12,248 nt of DNA from Dehalococcoidales bacterium. GTDB lineage: Bacteria; Chloroflexota; Dehalococcoidia; Dehalococcoidales; RBG-16-60-22. The stretch's first letter is position 1. Every line of letters starts with the position of its first letter. The notes under the pieces were generated by a model. That model saw only the letters and a program-made list of their open reading frames with translations, did not search any database and was not told where the DNA came from. The stretch is from assembly GCA_030639445.1 (NCBI GenBank), contig DAOWCR010000020.1:1-12248 (forward strand), written 5' to 3'. This document shows, one piece after another, positions 1-6,634 of the stretch. Position numbers and translations under genes: made by a program.

Positions 1-274
1 CGTGAGAGATAGCCGCCCGTATGTATTCCTCCGGCCAGCCCCGCTCCTCTAAAATCTCCTTTGTTTTATGGCAGTGCTCTTCCGGGAAACGCTCGTAATC
101 AAGGTCGTGCACCAGCCCGGCAATCTGCCATTTGCCCTCGTCTTCGCCCATCTTCCGCGCCAGGTAGCCCATGACTCCTGCCACGGCACAGGCGTGCTTC
201 CTGAGACTCTCACCCTGGTTAAACTCCTGAACAAGCGATAACGCTTCATCGTAGGTTGGTATGTGCTCCGGCAT
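1..274 (-). CDS. HD-domain phosphohydrolase-like protein, 3' part cut by window edge
   Basis: The first 91 residues of a protein that runs off the left edge. It shows the spaced metal-ligand pattern of the HD superfamily: H27 in a helix (RKHACAVAG), the HD pair H56-D57 in GLVHDLDYERFPEEH, and a further His at residue 91 (AAISH). Family members bind one or two divalent metals and usually hydrolyse phosphate mono- or diesters or nucleotides; small stand-alone HDIG proteins of this kind are common in anaerobes and their substrates are mostly unknown. The ATG at 272-274 is preceded by a strong AAGGAGGG ribosome site (281-288) 6 nt away, which decides the start. The gene diverges from the carboxyltransferase gene and shares about 220 bp of upstream DNA with it. 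The HD assignment is firm; the substrate cannot be told. Confidence 0.85.
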   Translation of the reverse strand, partial: MPEHIPTYDEALSLVQEFNQGESLRKHACAVAGVMGYLARKMGEDEGKWQIAGLVHDLDYERFPEEHCHKTKEILEERGWPEEYIRAAISH

Positions 275-280
275 TTGTTT

Positions 281-288
281 CCCTCCTT
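281..288 (-). promoter_or_regulatory. Strong ribosome binding site of the HD-domain gene
   Basis: Read on the minus strand this is AAGGAGGG, 6 nt before the ATG at 274. It is the best Shine-Dalgarno match in the window and fixes the start of the partial HD gene. Confidence 0.8.
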
Positions 289-408
289 ATCCCTGTTGTC
301 TTGTCTTCGCTATCTAAAACGGCGTCAATGTATGATATAGGAAAGAGGCGGGAAAAATCAATCGTGTGTGGCGCTCTTTCCGGTTGGTGCTACCTGTCAG
401 GAAATAAG

Positions 409-420
409 TGTGCTATAATA
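409..420 (+). promoter_or_regulatory. Extended -10 promoter for the carboxyltransferase/activase pair
   Basis: The sequence TGTGCTATAATA holds a perfect TATAAT (414-419) with the TG dinucleotide one base upstream that defines extended -10 promoters. No good -35 box lies 16-18 bp upstream (391-396 is TACCTG), as is often seen when the extended -10 is present. Transcription would start near 426, giving a leader of about 70 nt before the ATG at 496. A box differing at one base stands before the trehalose phosphatase gene at 9145-9156. Confidence 0.6.
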
Positions 421-495
421 GGGCTTGGTAGTCCACCAGATAACCCGGGCGCATTTCTGGGACCAGATTTTAGACAGTGGGAGTTGACCTGAAAA

Positions 496-2001
496 ATGAG
501 TAGCGCAGTCAATAAAAATCCGCTCAAGATTACCGATGTTACCTTTCGTGACGGGCACCAGTCCAACCTGGCCACCCGCATGCGGACCGAGGATATGGTC
601 GACATTGCCGAGGAGATGAACAAGGCGGGGTTTTACTCCATGGAGGTATGGGGCGGGGCCACCTTTGATGTGGCGACCCGGTTTTTAAATGAAGACCCGT
701 GGGACAGGCCGCGCGTCCTGAAAAAGCTGATGCCGGACACCCCGCTGCAAATGCTGCTCCGGGGGCAAAACCTGGTCGGCTACCGCAACTATGCCGATGA
801 CCTGGTTACCGCTTTTGTGCACCACGCCGCGGAGGTTGGGATTGATATTTTCCGGGTATTTGATGCCCTGAATGACGAACGTAACCTGGAGACTTCCCTC
901 AGGGCAATTAAAGAATGCGGGAAGCACGCCCAGCTATCCATCTGCTACTCCCTCACCGAGCCCAAAATGGGCGGGGAAGTTTTTACCCTTGACTATTACC
1001 TTGATAAAGCGCGCATTCTCCAGGAGATGGGGGCGGACAGCATCTGCATCAAGGATATGGCCGGGCTGATTGCCCCCGATGACGCCTATACCCTGGTTAC
1101 GGCGCTCAAGAAAACAGTCAAGATACCGATACAGCTGCACACCCACTTCACCAGCGGCATGGGGGCGATGTCCTACCTCAAGGCGGCGGAAGCCGGCGTG
1201 GACGTTATTGATACCGCTCTGGCCCCCTTCGCCCTGCGCTCCTCGGAGCCGGCGGTGGAGCCTATCCTGGCGGCGTTACGGGGAACACCCCGGGACCCCG
1301 GGCTGGACCTGGCTCAGATGCTGAGGCTGGGAGATTACATTGAGTCCGTCGCTCCCAAGTACCGCGATTTCTTGAATCTCACCCGGATGTCGGTGATTGA
1401 CGCCAACGTCCTGGTGCATCAGATTCCCGGCGGCATGATTTCCAACCTGGTGTCCCAGCTGCGGCAGTCCAACGCCCTGCACCGGATTAGCGAGGTGTAC
1501 GCCGAGATGCCCAGAGTGCGGAAAGAGCTGGGTTACCCGCCCCTGGTCACCCCGACCAGCCAGATTGTGGGTGTCCAGGCTGTCCAGAACGTGCTGGCCG
1601 GCCGGTATAAGCTGGTGTCCACCCAGGTAATGGACTACTGTTATGGACTCTACGGTAAGCCGCCGGTGCCGATTGACCCCGAAGTGCAGAAAATGGTGCT
1701 CAAATACTACAAGCGGGGGCAGACGCCGGTGACCTGCCGTCCAGCGGACCTGCTGGAGCCGGAATTGGACCAGGCCAGAGAGATGGTCAAAGACTTCACC
1801 CAGGAGATTGGCGATGTGCTTACCGCGGCGATATATCCCATCACCGGGCTGCGCTTCCTGAAATGGAAGCACGGCCTGGAGACGCCGCCACCGGAAGTAA
1901 AGCCAAAGACCCTGGAAGACGTAAAGCGGGAAGATGAACTCATCGCTAAGGCAAAAGCCGGCCAGCTGGTGGAAAAGCCCTCGGATTTTCAGAGTAAGTA
2001 A
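496..2001 (+). CDS. Pyruvate carboxylase subunit B / transcarboxylase 5S-type carboxyltransferase subunit, no biotin domain
   Basis: A 501-residue carboxyltransferase of the PycB / OadA / transcarboxylase 5S family, which moves CO2 between carboxybiotin and a 2-oxo acid such as pyruvate/oxaloacetate in the cytosol. The TIM-barrel motifs are all visible: TFRDGHQS (metal ligand D19), MEVWGGATFDV (50-59), FRVFDALND (119-127), IKDMAG with the lysine K186 expected to be carbamylated, and the metal histidines H215 and H217 in LHTHFTSGM. The C-terminal half carries QIPGGMISNL (309-318) and VTPTSQIVG (351-359), typical of the conserved PYC/OADA domain. It ends in a charged tail without the (A/V)MKM biotin site of PycB or OadA, so a separate biotin carrier and biotin carboxylase or partner subunit must be encoded elsewhere; the length is close to that of free-standing 5S subunits. 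The start is the ATG at 496; the only purine-rich ribosome site (GGGAG, 479-483) is rather distant at 12 nt. Calls of pyruvate carboxylase B, oxaloacetate decarboxylase alpha or 5S cannot be separated from sequence alone. Confidence 0.88.
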   Translation: MSSAVNKNPLKITDVTFRDGHQSNLATRMRTEDMVDIAEEMNKAGFYSMEVWGGATFDVATRFLNEDPWDRPRVLKKLMPDTPLQMLLRGQNLVGYRNYADDLVTAFVHHAAEVGIDIFRVFDALNDERNLETSLRAIKECGKHAQLSICYSLTEPKMGGEVFTLDYYLDKARILQEMGADSICIKDMAGLIAPDDAYTLVTALKKTVKIPIQLHTHFTSGMGAMSYLKAAEAGVDVIDTALAPFALRSSEPAVEPILAALRGTPRDPGLDLAQMLRLGDYIESVAPKYRDFLNLTRMSVIDANVLVHQIPGGMISNLVSQLRQSNALHRISEVYAEMPRVRKELGYPPLVTPTSQIVGVQAVQNVLAGRYKLVSTQVMDYCYGLYGKPPVPIDPEVQKMVLKYYKRGQTPVTCRPADLLEPELDQAREMVKDFTQEIGDVLTAAIYPITGLRFLKWKHGLETPPPEVKPKTLEDVKREDELIAKAKAGQLVEKPSDFQSK

Positions 2002-2034
2002 AAAATTCACTCTGGTTAAAATTTGCGACGTAAA

Positions 2035-5000
2035 ATGAGTTATTCTCTAGGTGTAGATATCGGCTCGATCAGTGCCAAGCTGGCGTTCATCAAAGAGGAT
2101 GGCCGGGCAGTCCGACTGGATACCGAGAAAATTACGGCTAACCCCAGGACCGCTGTTAACGCACTCATTGACCGGTTGGGCCGGGAGTTTGACCCGGGAC
2201 AGGTTGCCAGCGCCGGCGTGTCCGGCTCGGGCAAAGCGGTTATCCCCAAGGAGCTCAACTGGACGGAGTACAGCAGTTCCCTGGCGATTGCCTCCGGACT
2301 CCTGCACCACCACCCCGATGCCCGGACTATCATCCAGATTGGCGGCCAGAGCTCGCTGGTCATCGGGCTGGAAGACGGGCTGAGGAAGCCGTGGAAGGTG
2401 GCCTCAAACCCACTCTGCGCCGCCGGCACGGGCCGGTTCCTGGAGCAGCAGGCGTACCGACTTGGCATCAGCCTGGACGACTTCGCCAGCCTGGCGCTCA
2501 GGTGTGAAGGCAGCCCGCCCCGGATAGCCGCCCGGTGCAGTGTCTTTGCCAAGAGCGACCTCATCCACCTGCAGCAGAAGGGCGTCCCGATGGCGGCCAT
2601 GCTTTACGCACTCTGTGAGAGCATTGCCCGGATGGTGGCTTCGCTCAAGAAAGGCATTTTTGAAGAGCCGGTCTATCTGGTCGGCGGTGTGGCCGCCAAC
2701 GGTGCTATTGTCAGGGCGCTGGGTGAAGTCCTCTCCGCCCGGAACGGGCACCAGGTGCCGATAATCGTCCCGGAAAACTATCTCTACCTTGAGTCTATCG
2801 GGTCAGCCCTGCTCTCCAGAGACAAGAGTTCGTCGGTAGCTATATTGCCCGAGGCGGATGTCCGGCAGCGTTATTTTGAAATGCCCCGGCTGGAAGTCAT
2901 CGACCTGCCGGGGAACGGGGCAAAGCGGAGGATAGAGGAAACGTGCCCGGGCTATCTCGGCGTTGACGTCGGCTCGACCAGCACCAAGGCGGTGATACTT
3001 GATGAGTCAGGCACCGAGATTCTGGCCAAGAATTATCTGATGACGGCGGGCCGGCCGGTGGATGCCGTGCGGCAGGTCTTCCGGAATTTGCTGCTCGATG
3101 GCGCGGACAAGGTTAGAATAGCCGGCGTGGGCGTTACCGGCTCCGGCCGGTATTTGGTGGGCAGCTTTATCGGGGCCGACCTGGTGAAGAACGAAATTAC
3201 CGCCCAGACCAGGGCCGCTATTGAAATAGACCCCGAAGCCGATATTATTGAAATCGGCGGGCAGGACTCCAAGCTGGTCATCAAGCGGAACGGCGTGGTC
3301 GTTGACTACCAGATGAACAAGGCCTGCGCCGCCGGCACCGGCAGCTTCATTGACGAGCTGGCCGAGATGCTCGGCGTTTCCGTGAATAACGGTGATTTTG
3401 CCCGCCTGGCTTTTACCGCCCCCCACACCATAGACCTGGGCACGAGGTGCGCCGCCTTTATGGGACAGGCGGTCGCTTCCGCCCAGCAGGAGGGGGTGCC
3501 CCTGGAGGTAATCACCGCCAGCCTGTCAAATTCCATCGCCAAGAACTATCTCTCCAAGGTGGTGGGCCACCGGAAGCTGGGCAATCGCATTATCCTCACC
3601 GGCGCCGTGTTCTACAACCAGGCCATCGTCTCCGCCTTTCACCAGCAGCTTGAAGGGAAGACCCTGACCGTGGCGGAGCACCGGGAGGTCAGCGGGGCCA
3701 TCGGTGCCGCGCTCCTGGCCAGGGGGGAAATGGTGGGGCAGAGGTCAAAGTTTAAAGGATTCCAGAAAGTGGTGGACAGCGAATGCGTCCTGACCACGTT
3801 CACCTGCCAGGGGTGCGACAACAACTGCACCATCACCCGTATGCAGATGCCCGGGGAAAGCCCCGTTTTTTACGGCAGCCGGTGTGACCGCTACGACAGC
3901 ACCATCAGCCAGGCGAGGCAGGAGACCTTCTTCGACGAACGGGCGAAGTTACTTTTTAGAGAGTACCGGGAAGGCGCCGGCAGTGGGCCTTCGGTGGGGA
4001 TTCCCAGGGCGCTCCTGGTATACGACTATGCGCCGCTGCTTATCGGGTTTCTCAACGGGCTCGGCGTCAGGGTTATCCTTTCCCGTCAGACCACCAGGGA
4101 GATTATGGAGCAGGCCGTGGCGCTGAGCTATACTGACAGCTGTTTTCCGCTGAAATTACTCCACGGGCATGTCGCCGCGCTGAATGACGCTGATTATATT
4201 CTCTACCCCTGCGCTATCCGGCTGGGCAAAAAAGACGGGGACGAGAACCAGAAATACGCCTGCCCCCTGATTCAGGCGTCCCCGTACATCATCCGCCAGG
4301 CGCTCGGCCTGGGGGAACGGCTGCTGGCACCGGTAATTGACTTCAGTCGTGGCAATGCCGAGGTGATAAACAATCTGGCCGGGGTGGCGGTGAAGCTGGG
4401 ATTCAGTCGGAGACAGGGCAGAAAAGCGGCCATCCTGGGCCTTGAAGCGCAGCAGAAATTTGAAGCCGACCGTATGGCCCTTGGCCAGAGGATGTTGAAA
4501 CAGCTCCGTGAGAGCGGCCGGCTGGGCGTGGTCCTCCTCGCTCGCTCCTACATGTCGCAGGACGCCGGGGCGAACCTGGGCATTGCCGAAAAACTGGCCC
4601 AGCTTGATGTGGTGCCGGTGCCGCTGGATTTGCTGCCTCTCGACTCGGTAGACCCCAAGCAATACTCCGACCGCCCGTACTGGATGTATGAAAGCAAGTT
4701 CATTGCCGGCACGGCCATAACGGCCGCCGATGAGTCGCTGTACGGCCTGGCGCTGACCAACTTTGGCTGCGGCCCGAACTCGTTCATTCTCAGAGTCCTG
4801 GAAGATATTATGGGGGGTAAGCCCCTGGGACAGCTGGAAATCGACGAACATGCCGCCGAGGCGGGCATTGTTACCCGCCTGGAGGCCTTTGTCGATACCA
4901 TTAAAGGGTATGCCCGCTTCGTAAAACAGCCGGAAGCCCCGCGCCGGGATATTTACCGGGGCGCGTCAGCCGTCATTAATTCGCAGAAGACCCTGCTCGT

Positions 5001-6174
5001 GCCCCGGATGGCGCCCCACGCGGAGGTCATTGCCGCCGCCATGGAGGCCTGCGGCGCCCGGGCGCGGGTGCTCCCCGAGCCCGACGAACGCAATCTCCTT
5101 TATAGCAACCAGGTAACCTCGGGCACGGAATGCCTGCCCTATCGCGTCACCCTGGGCGACTTCATGCGGTATTATTATGAGAACGGCGGTGACCGGAAAA
5201 ACGTGGAGGGGTTTATGACCGGCTCCTACGGTCCGTGCCGTCTGGGGAAGTACGCCATAGAGCAGAGCCGGGCGCTGAAAGAGATCGGCTTTGACCTGCC
5301 GATACTGACCTCCGTGTCCAACAGTGCCTACCGTGACTTGAATCTCGGTCCTGACTTCGAGCGGCTGGCCTGGAACGGCATCGTGGCCGTAGACGGCCTG
5401 CAGAGGCTTCTCTGGCGCGCCCGTCCCTACGAGAGAGAGAAAGGCTCGGCGGACAGGCTGTTTGCCGAGTACCTGGGCCGGATTGCGGACGGCGTTCGCC
5501 GGAAGGAGAATTATGATGCTCTGCTGCGTCAGGCGACGGCTGAGTTCAGTGCCCTGATTGACCCCACCCTGCCGCCGAGACCGTTGGTGGGCATTAACGG
5601 TGAAATCTATCTGCGCTCCAACCGGTTCAGCAATAACGACCTGGTGAAGGTGTGCGAGGACGCCGGGCTGGAAGTCATCGTTTCCCCGATAGGGGAATGG
5701 ATAAAGTATACTTCATACCGCAACGTTGAGGATGCCGTCAAGAACCGGGAGCTCAAGAAAATGGTGGCCAGTTATATCAAGAAGCTTGTCCAGGAACATG
5801 ATGAGCACCGGGTGGCCGGCTATTACCGGGAACTGCTGGACGGGCGGGAGCCTTCCACGGCGGCGGTGCTGGCGAAGTCTAACCTGTACCTTTCCCCCCG
5901 GTGCGGCAGCGAGGCCGTGCTCAGCATCGGCAGTGGGGTGGAGTGGTCGGAGAGGCCCGAGTTTGCCGGCGTGATTTCGGTGATGCCTCACGGCTGCATG
6001 CCCGGCGGCATTGTGGCGGCCATGGCGGAGAAGTTCGGCACCGTTTACCAGAAGCCCTGGATTAGCCTGACCTATGACGGTTTCCTGGAGACCAATAACC
6101 TGACCAGAATCAATAACTTCGCCGAACTCATCAGGTTCTGCCGTCAGGAAGCCACCGAAGGCGCTTTGACCTAG
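2035..6174 (+). CDS. Giant 2-hydroxyacyl-CoA dehydratase activase fusion (two BadF/HgdC-type ATPase modules plus dehydratase-like C-terminal region)
   Basis: A 1379-residue protein. Residues about 1-270 and 306-575 are two BcrA/BadF/HgdC-type ATPases of the ASKHA fold. Each has its phosphate-binding loop (GVDIGSISAK; GVDVGSTSTK), a GSG(K/R) motif, an IGGQ(S/D)S motif, and the two cysteines that hold the bridging [4Fe-4S] cluster in HgdC: C128 (NPLCAAGTG) and C168 (RCSVF) in the first copy, C431 (KACAAGTG) and C472 (RCAAF) in the second. A Cys cluster C591-x2-C594-x3-C598-x18-C617 follows. Residues about 650-1379 match the DUF2229 / COG3580-COG3581 type distantly related to dehydratase subunits, with cysteines at 703, 726, 743, 912, 1033, 1068, 1290 and 1321, and an ending of the YDGFLETN...RINNF kind. 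Known relatives drive single electrons to very low potential by ATP hydrolysis; the substrate of these fused forms is not established. I chose the ATG at 2035 because the GVDIG strand starts six residues later; an in-frame TTG at 2023 would add four residues, and neither has a good ribosome site. The 33-bp gap after the carboxyltransferase gene suggests one operon. Confidence 0.88.
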   Translation: MSYSLGVDIGSISAKLAFIKEDGRAVRLDTEKITANPRTAVNALIDRLGREFDPGQVASAGVSGSGKAVIPKELNWTEYSSSLAIASGLLHHHPDARTIIQIGGQSSLVIGLEDGLRKPWKVASNPLCAAGTGRFLEQQAYRLGISLDDFASLALRCEGSPPRIAARCSVFAKSDLIHLQQKGVPMAAMLYALCESIARMVASLKKGIFEEPVYLVGGVAANGAIVRALGEVLSARNGHQVPIIVPENYLYLESIGSALLSRDKSSSVAILPEADVRQRYFEMPRLEVIDLPGNGAKRRIEETCPGYLGVDVGSTSTKAVILDESGTEILAKNYLMTAGRPVDAVRQVFRNLLLDGADKVRIAGVGVTGSGRYLVGSFIGADLVKNEITAQTRAAIEIDPEADIIEIGGQDSKLVIKRNGVVVDYQMNKACAAGTGSFIDELAEMLGVSVNNGDFARLAFTAPHTIDLGTRCAAFMGQAVASAQQEGVPLEVITASLSNSIAKNYLSKVVGHRKLGNRIILTGAVFYNQAIVSAFHQQLEGKTLTVAEHREVSGAIGAALLARGEMVGQRSKFKGFQKVVDSECVLTTFTCQGCDNNCTITRMQMPGESPVFYGSRCDRYDSTISQARQETFFDERAKLLFREYREGAGSGPSVGIPRALLVYDYAPLLIGFLNGLGVRVILSRQTTREIMEQAVALSYTDSCFPLKLLHGHVAALNDADYILYPCAIRLGKKDGDENQKYACPLIQASPYIIRQALGLGERLLAPVIDFSRGNAEVINNLAGVAVKLGFSRRQGRKAAILGLEAQQKFEADRMALGQRMLKQLRESGRLGVVLLARSYMSQDAGANLGIAEKLAQLDVVPVPLDLLPLDSVDPKQYSDRPYWMYESKFIAGTAITAADESLYGLALTNFGCGPNSFILRVLEDIMGGKPLGQLEIDEHAAEAGIVTRLEAFVDTIKGYARFVKQPEAPRRDIYRGASAVINSQKTLLVPRMAPHAEVIAAAMEACGARARVLPEPDERNLLYSNQVTSGTECLPYRVTLGDFMRYYYENGGDRKNVEGFMTGSYGPCRLGKYAIEQSRALKEIGFDLPILTSVSNSAYRDLNLGPDFERLAWNGIVAVDGLQRLLWRARPYEREKGSADRLFAEYLGRIADGVRRKENYDALLRQATAEFSALIDPTLPPRPLVGINGEIYLRSNRFSNNDLVKVCEDAGLEVIVSPIGEWIKYTSYRNVEDAVKNRELKKMVASYIKKLVQEHDEHRVAGYYRELLDGREPSTAAVLAKSNLYLSPRCGSEAVLSIGSGVEWSERPEFAGVISVMPHGCMPGGIVAAMAEKFGTVYQKPWISLTYDGFLETNNLTRINNFAELIRFCRQEATEGALT

Positions 6175-6288
6175 TCTTCGGTCTGCGGAGAACCCTGTTT
6201 CCTTTCCACATCTCGTTAATACCCTGTCTTCATAAGCGAGTAATTGTTTTGAAATCCTTCCCTCTGGTTTCTTTTTAGAATAATATAT
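6175..6288. other. Gene-free spacer after the activase gene
   Basis: AT-richer spacer between the activase stop codon and the repeat block. I see no ORF, no RNA gene and no clear intrinsic terminator; a weak imperfect pairing lies just after the stop codon (about 6175-6191). Confidence 0.5.
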
Positions 6289-6305
6289 GGTGACCTCACC
6301 CCCTG

Positions 6306-6333
6306 CCCCCTCTCCTTTGATAAGGAGAGGGGG
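6306..6333. repeat. Hairpin A: perfect 12-bp stem, 4-nt loop
   Basis: CCCCCTCTCCTT (6306-6317), loop TGAT, AAGGAGAGGGGG (6322-6333). Very stable in RNA. It is followed by AGTAATTTT, so it might act as a weak terminator for the upstream activase gene. Confidence 0.85.
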
Positions 6334-6344
6334 AGTAATTTTGA

Positions 6345-6366
6345 AAGAGGGGCTGACGCCCCTCTT
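6345..6366. repeat. Hairpin B: perfect 9-bp stem, 4-nt loop
   Basis: AAGAGGGGC (6345-6353), loop TGAC, GCCCCTCTT (6358-6366). It is the inner hairpin of the left arm and is followed at once by the ACACCCC motif that recurs at 70-73 bp intervals. Confidence 0.85.
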
Positions 6367-6519
6367 AGACACCCCATTAACCTAGTCTCCTTCAAAGGAG
6401 AGGGGGGAGGATTTAATAGAAGTCTTTATTCCTCTTAAACACCCATTATCACATTTAGCTCTGTTCCTCCTGGACTCCCGTATCATATTTAGGGGCTGGT
6501 GTTCCTCTTAAACACCCCA
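6361..6519. repeat. Three direct repeats CCTCTTARACACCC, period 70-73 bp
   Basis: Copies begin at 6361, 6431 and 6504. The second and third share the exact 16-mer TTCCTCTTAAACACCC (6429-6444 and 6502-6517). AGGGGCTG, the 5' side of hairpin B with its loop start, recurs at 6491-6498 ahead of the third copy. A damaged version of hairpin A (TCTCCTT...AAGGAGA, 6386-6401) lies before the second copy. The pattern is that of a tandemly duplicated left arm whose inner copies have decayed. Confidence 0.7.
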
Positions 6520-6548
6520 CCTTATTAAACTCAGAGCCGGTAGAGTGA

Positions 6549-6569
6549 AAGAGAGGCGAAGCCTCTCTT
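6549..6569. repeat. Hairpin D: perfect 9-bp stem, 3-nt loop
   Basis: AAGAGAGGC (6549-6557), loop GAA, GCCTCTCTT (6561-6569). It is the counterpart of hairpin B in the inverted right arm. Read from the glycosyltransferase side it is followed by a short pyrimidine run (TTTCACTCT on the minus strand), so it could help terminate that gene. Confidence 0.85.
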
Positions 6570-6580
6570 ATATATCAATT

Positions 6581-6609
6581 CCCCCTTCCCCTTAATAAGG
6601 GGAAGGGGG
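6581..6609. repeat. Hairpin E: perfect 13-bp stem, 3-nt loop
   Basis: CCCCCTTCCCCTT (6581-6593), loop AAT, AAGGGGAAGGGGG (6597-6609); a further T-A pair (6580/6610) extends it to 14 bp. It is the counterpart of hairpin A. The stem sequence differs from A at several positions yet pairing is kept on both sides, which suggests that the structure has been conserved. Confidence 0.85.
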
Positions 6610-6634
6610 ATAAAGGGGGATGAGGTTACCTGAT

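Larger units (their letters stand above)
6289..6630. repeat. Composite inverted/tandem hairpin repeat element (MITE- or REP-like), noncoding
   Basis: The block begins GGTGACCTCA (6289-6298) and ends TGAGGTTACC (6621-6630), which is the same end inverted with one mismatch. The match continues inward for about 80 bp on each side: each arm has a run of Cs, a long C/T-rich hairpin (6306-6333 left, 6581-6609 right), a short AT-rich spacer, then a second hairpin (6345-6366 left, 6549-6569 right). Between the arms are decayed direct copies of the left arm, marked by CCTCTTARACACCC at 6361, 6431 and 6504. No transposase is present, no target-site duplication is evident, and the right end stops only 4 bp past the glycosyltransferase stop codon. 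It could be a MITE, a REP/BIME-type cluster, or a bidirectional terminator zone for the two converging genes. The structure is seen directly; its mobility is inferred. Confidence 0.75.

Noticed and set aside
49..249. Short minus-strand open frame near the left edge
   Set aside because: It overlaps the HD-domain frame (1-274) in another phase. The HD frame has the metal-binding motifs and a strong ribosome site.
1276..2010. Long minus-strand open frame opposite the carboxyltransferase gene
   Set aside because: It lies wholly opposite a gene with full family motifs, is rich in His, Gly and Leu without any domain pattern, and is the usual antisense shadow of GC-rich codon use.
2023..2034. TTG start for the activase gene, adding four residues
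   Set aside because: No ribosome site favours it, and the ATG at 2035 sits at the usual distance before the first ATPase strand. It cannot be fully excluded.
4156..4851. 231-codon minus-strand open frame opposite the activase gene
   Set aside because: It is an antisense shadow; the plus-strand frame has conserved cysteines and family motifs throughout this stretch.
6289..6630. CRISPR array
   Set aside because: The 70-73 bp spacing is seen in only three imperfect copies, the spacers are themselves decayed repeat arms, and no cas gene is present.
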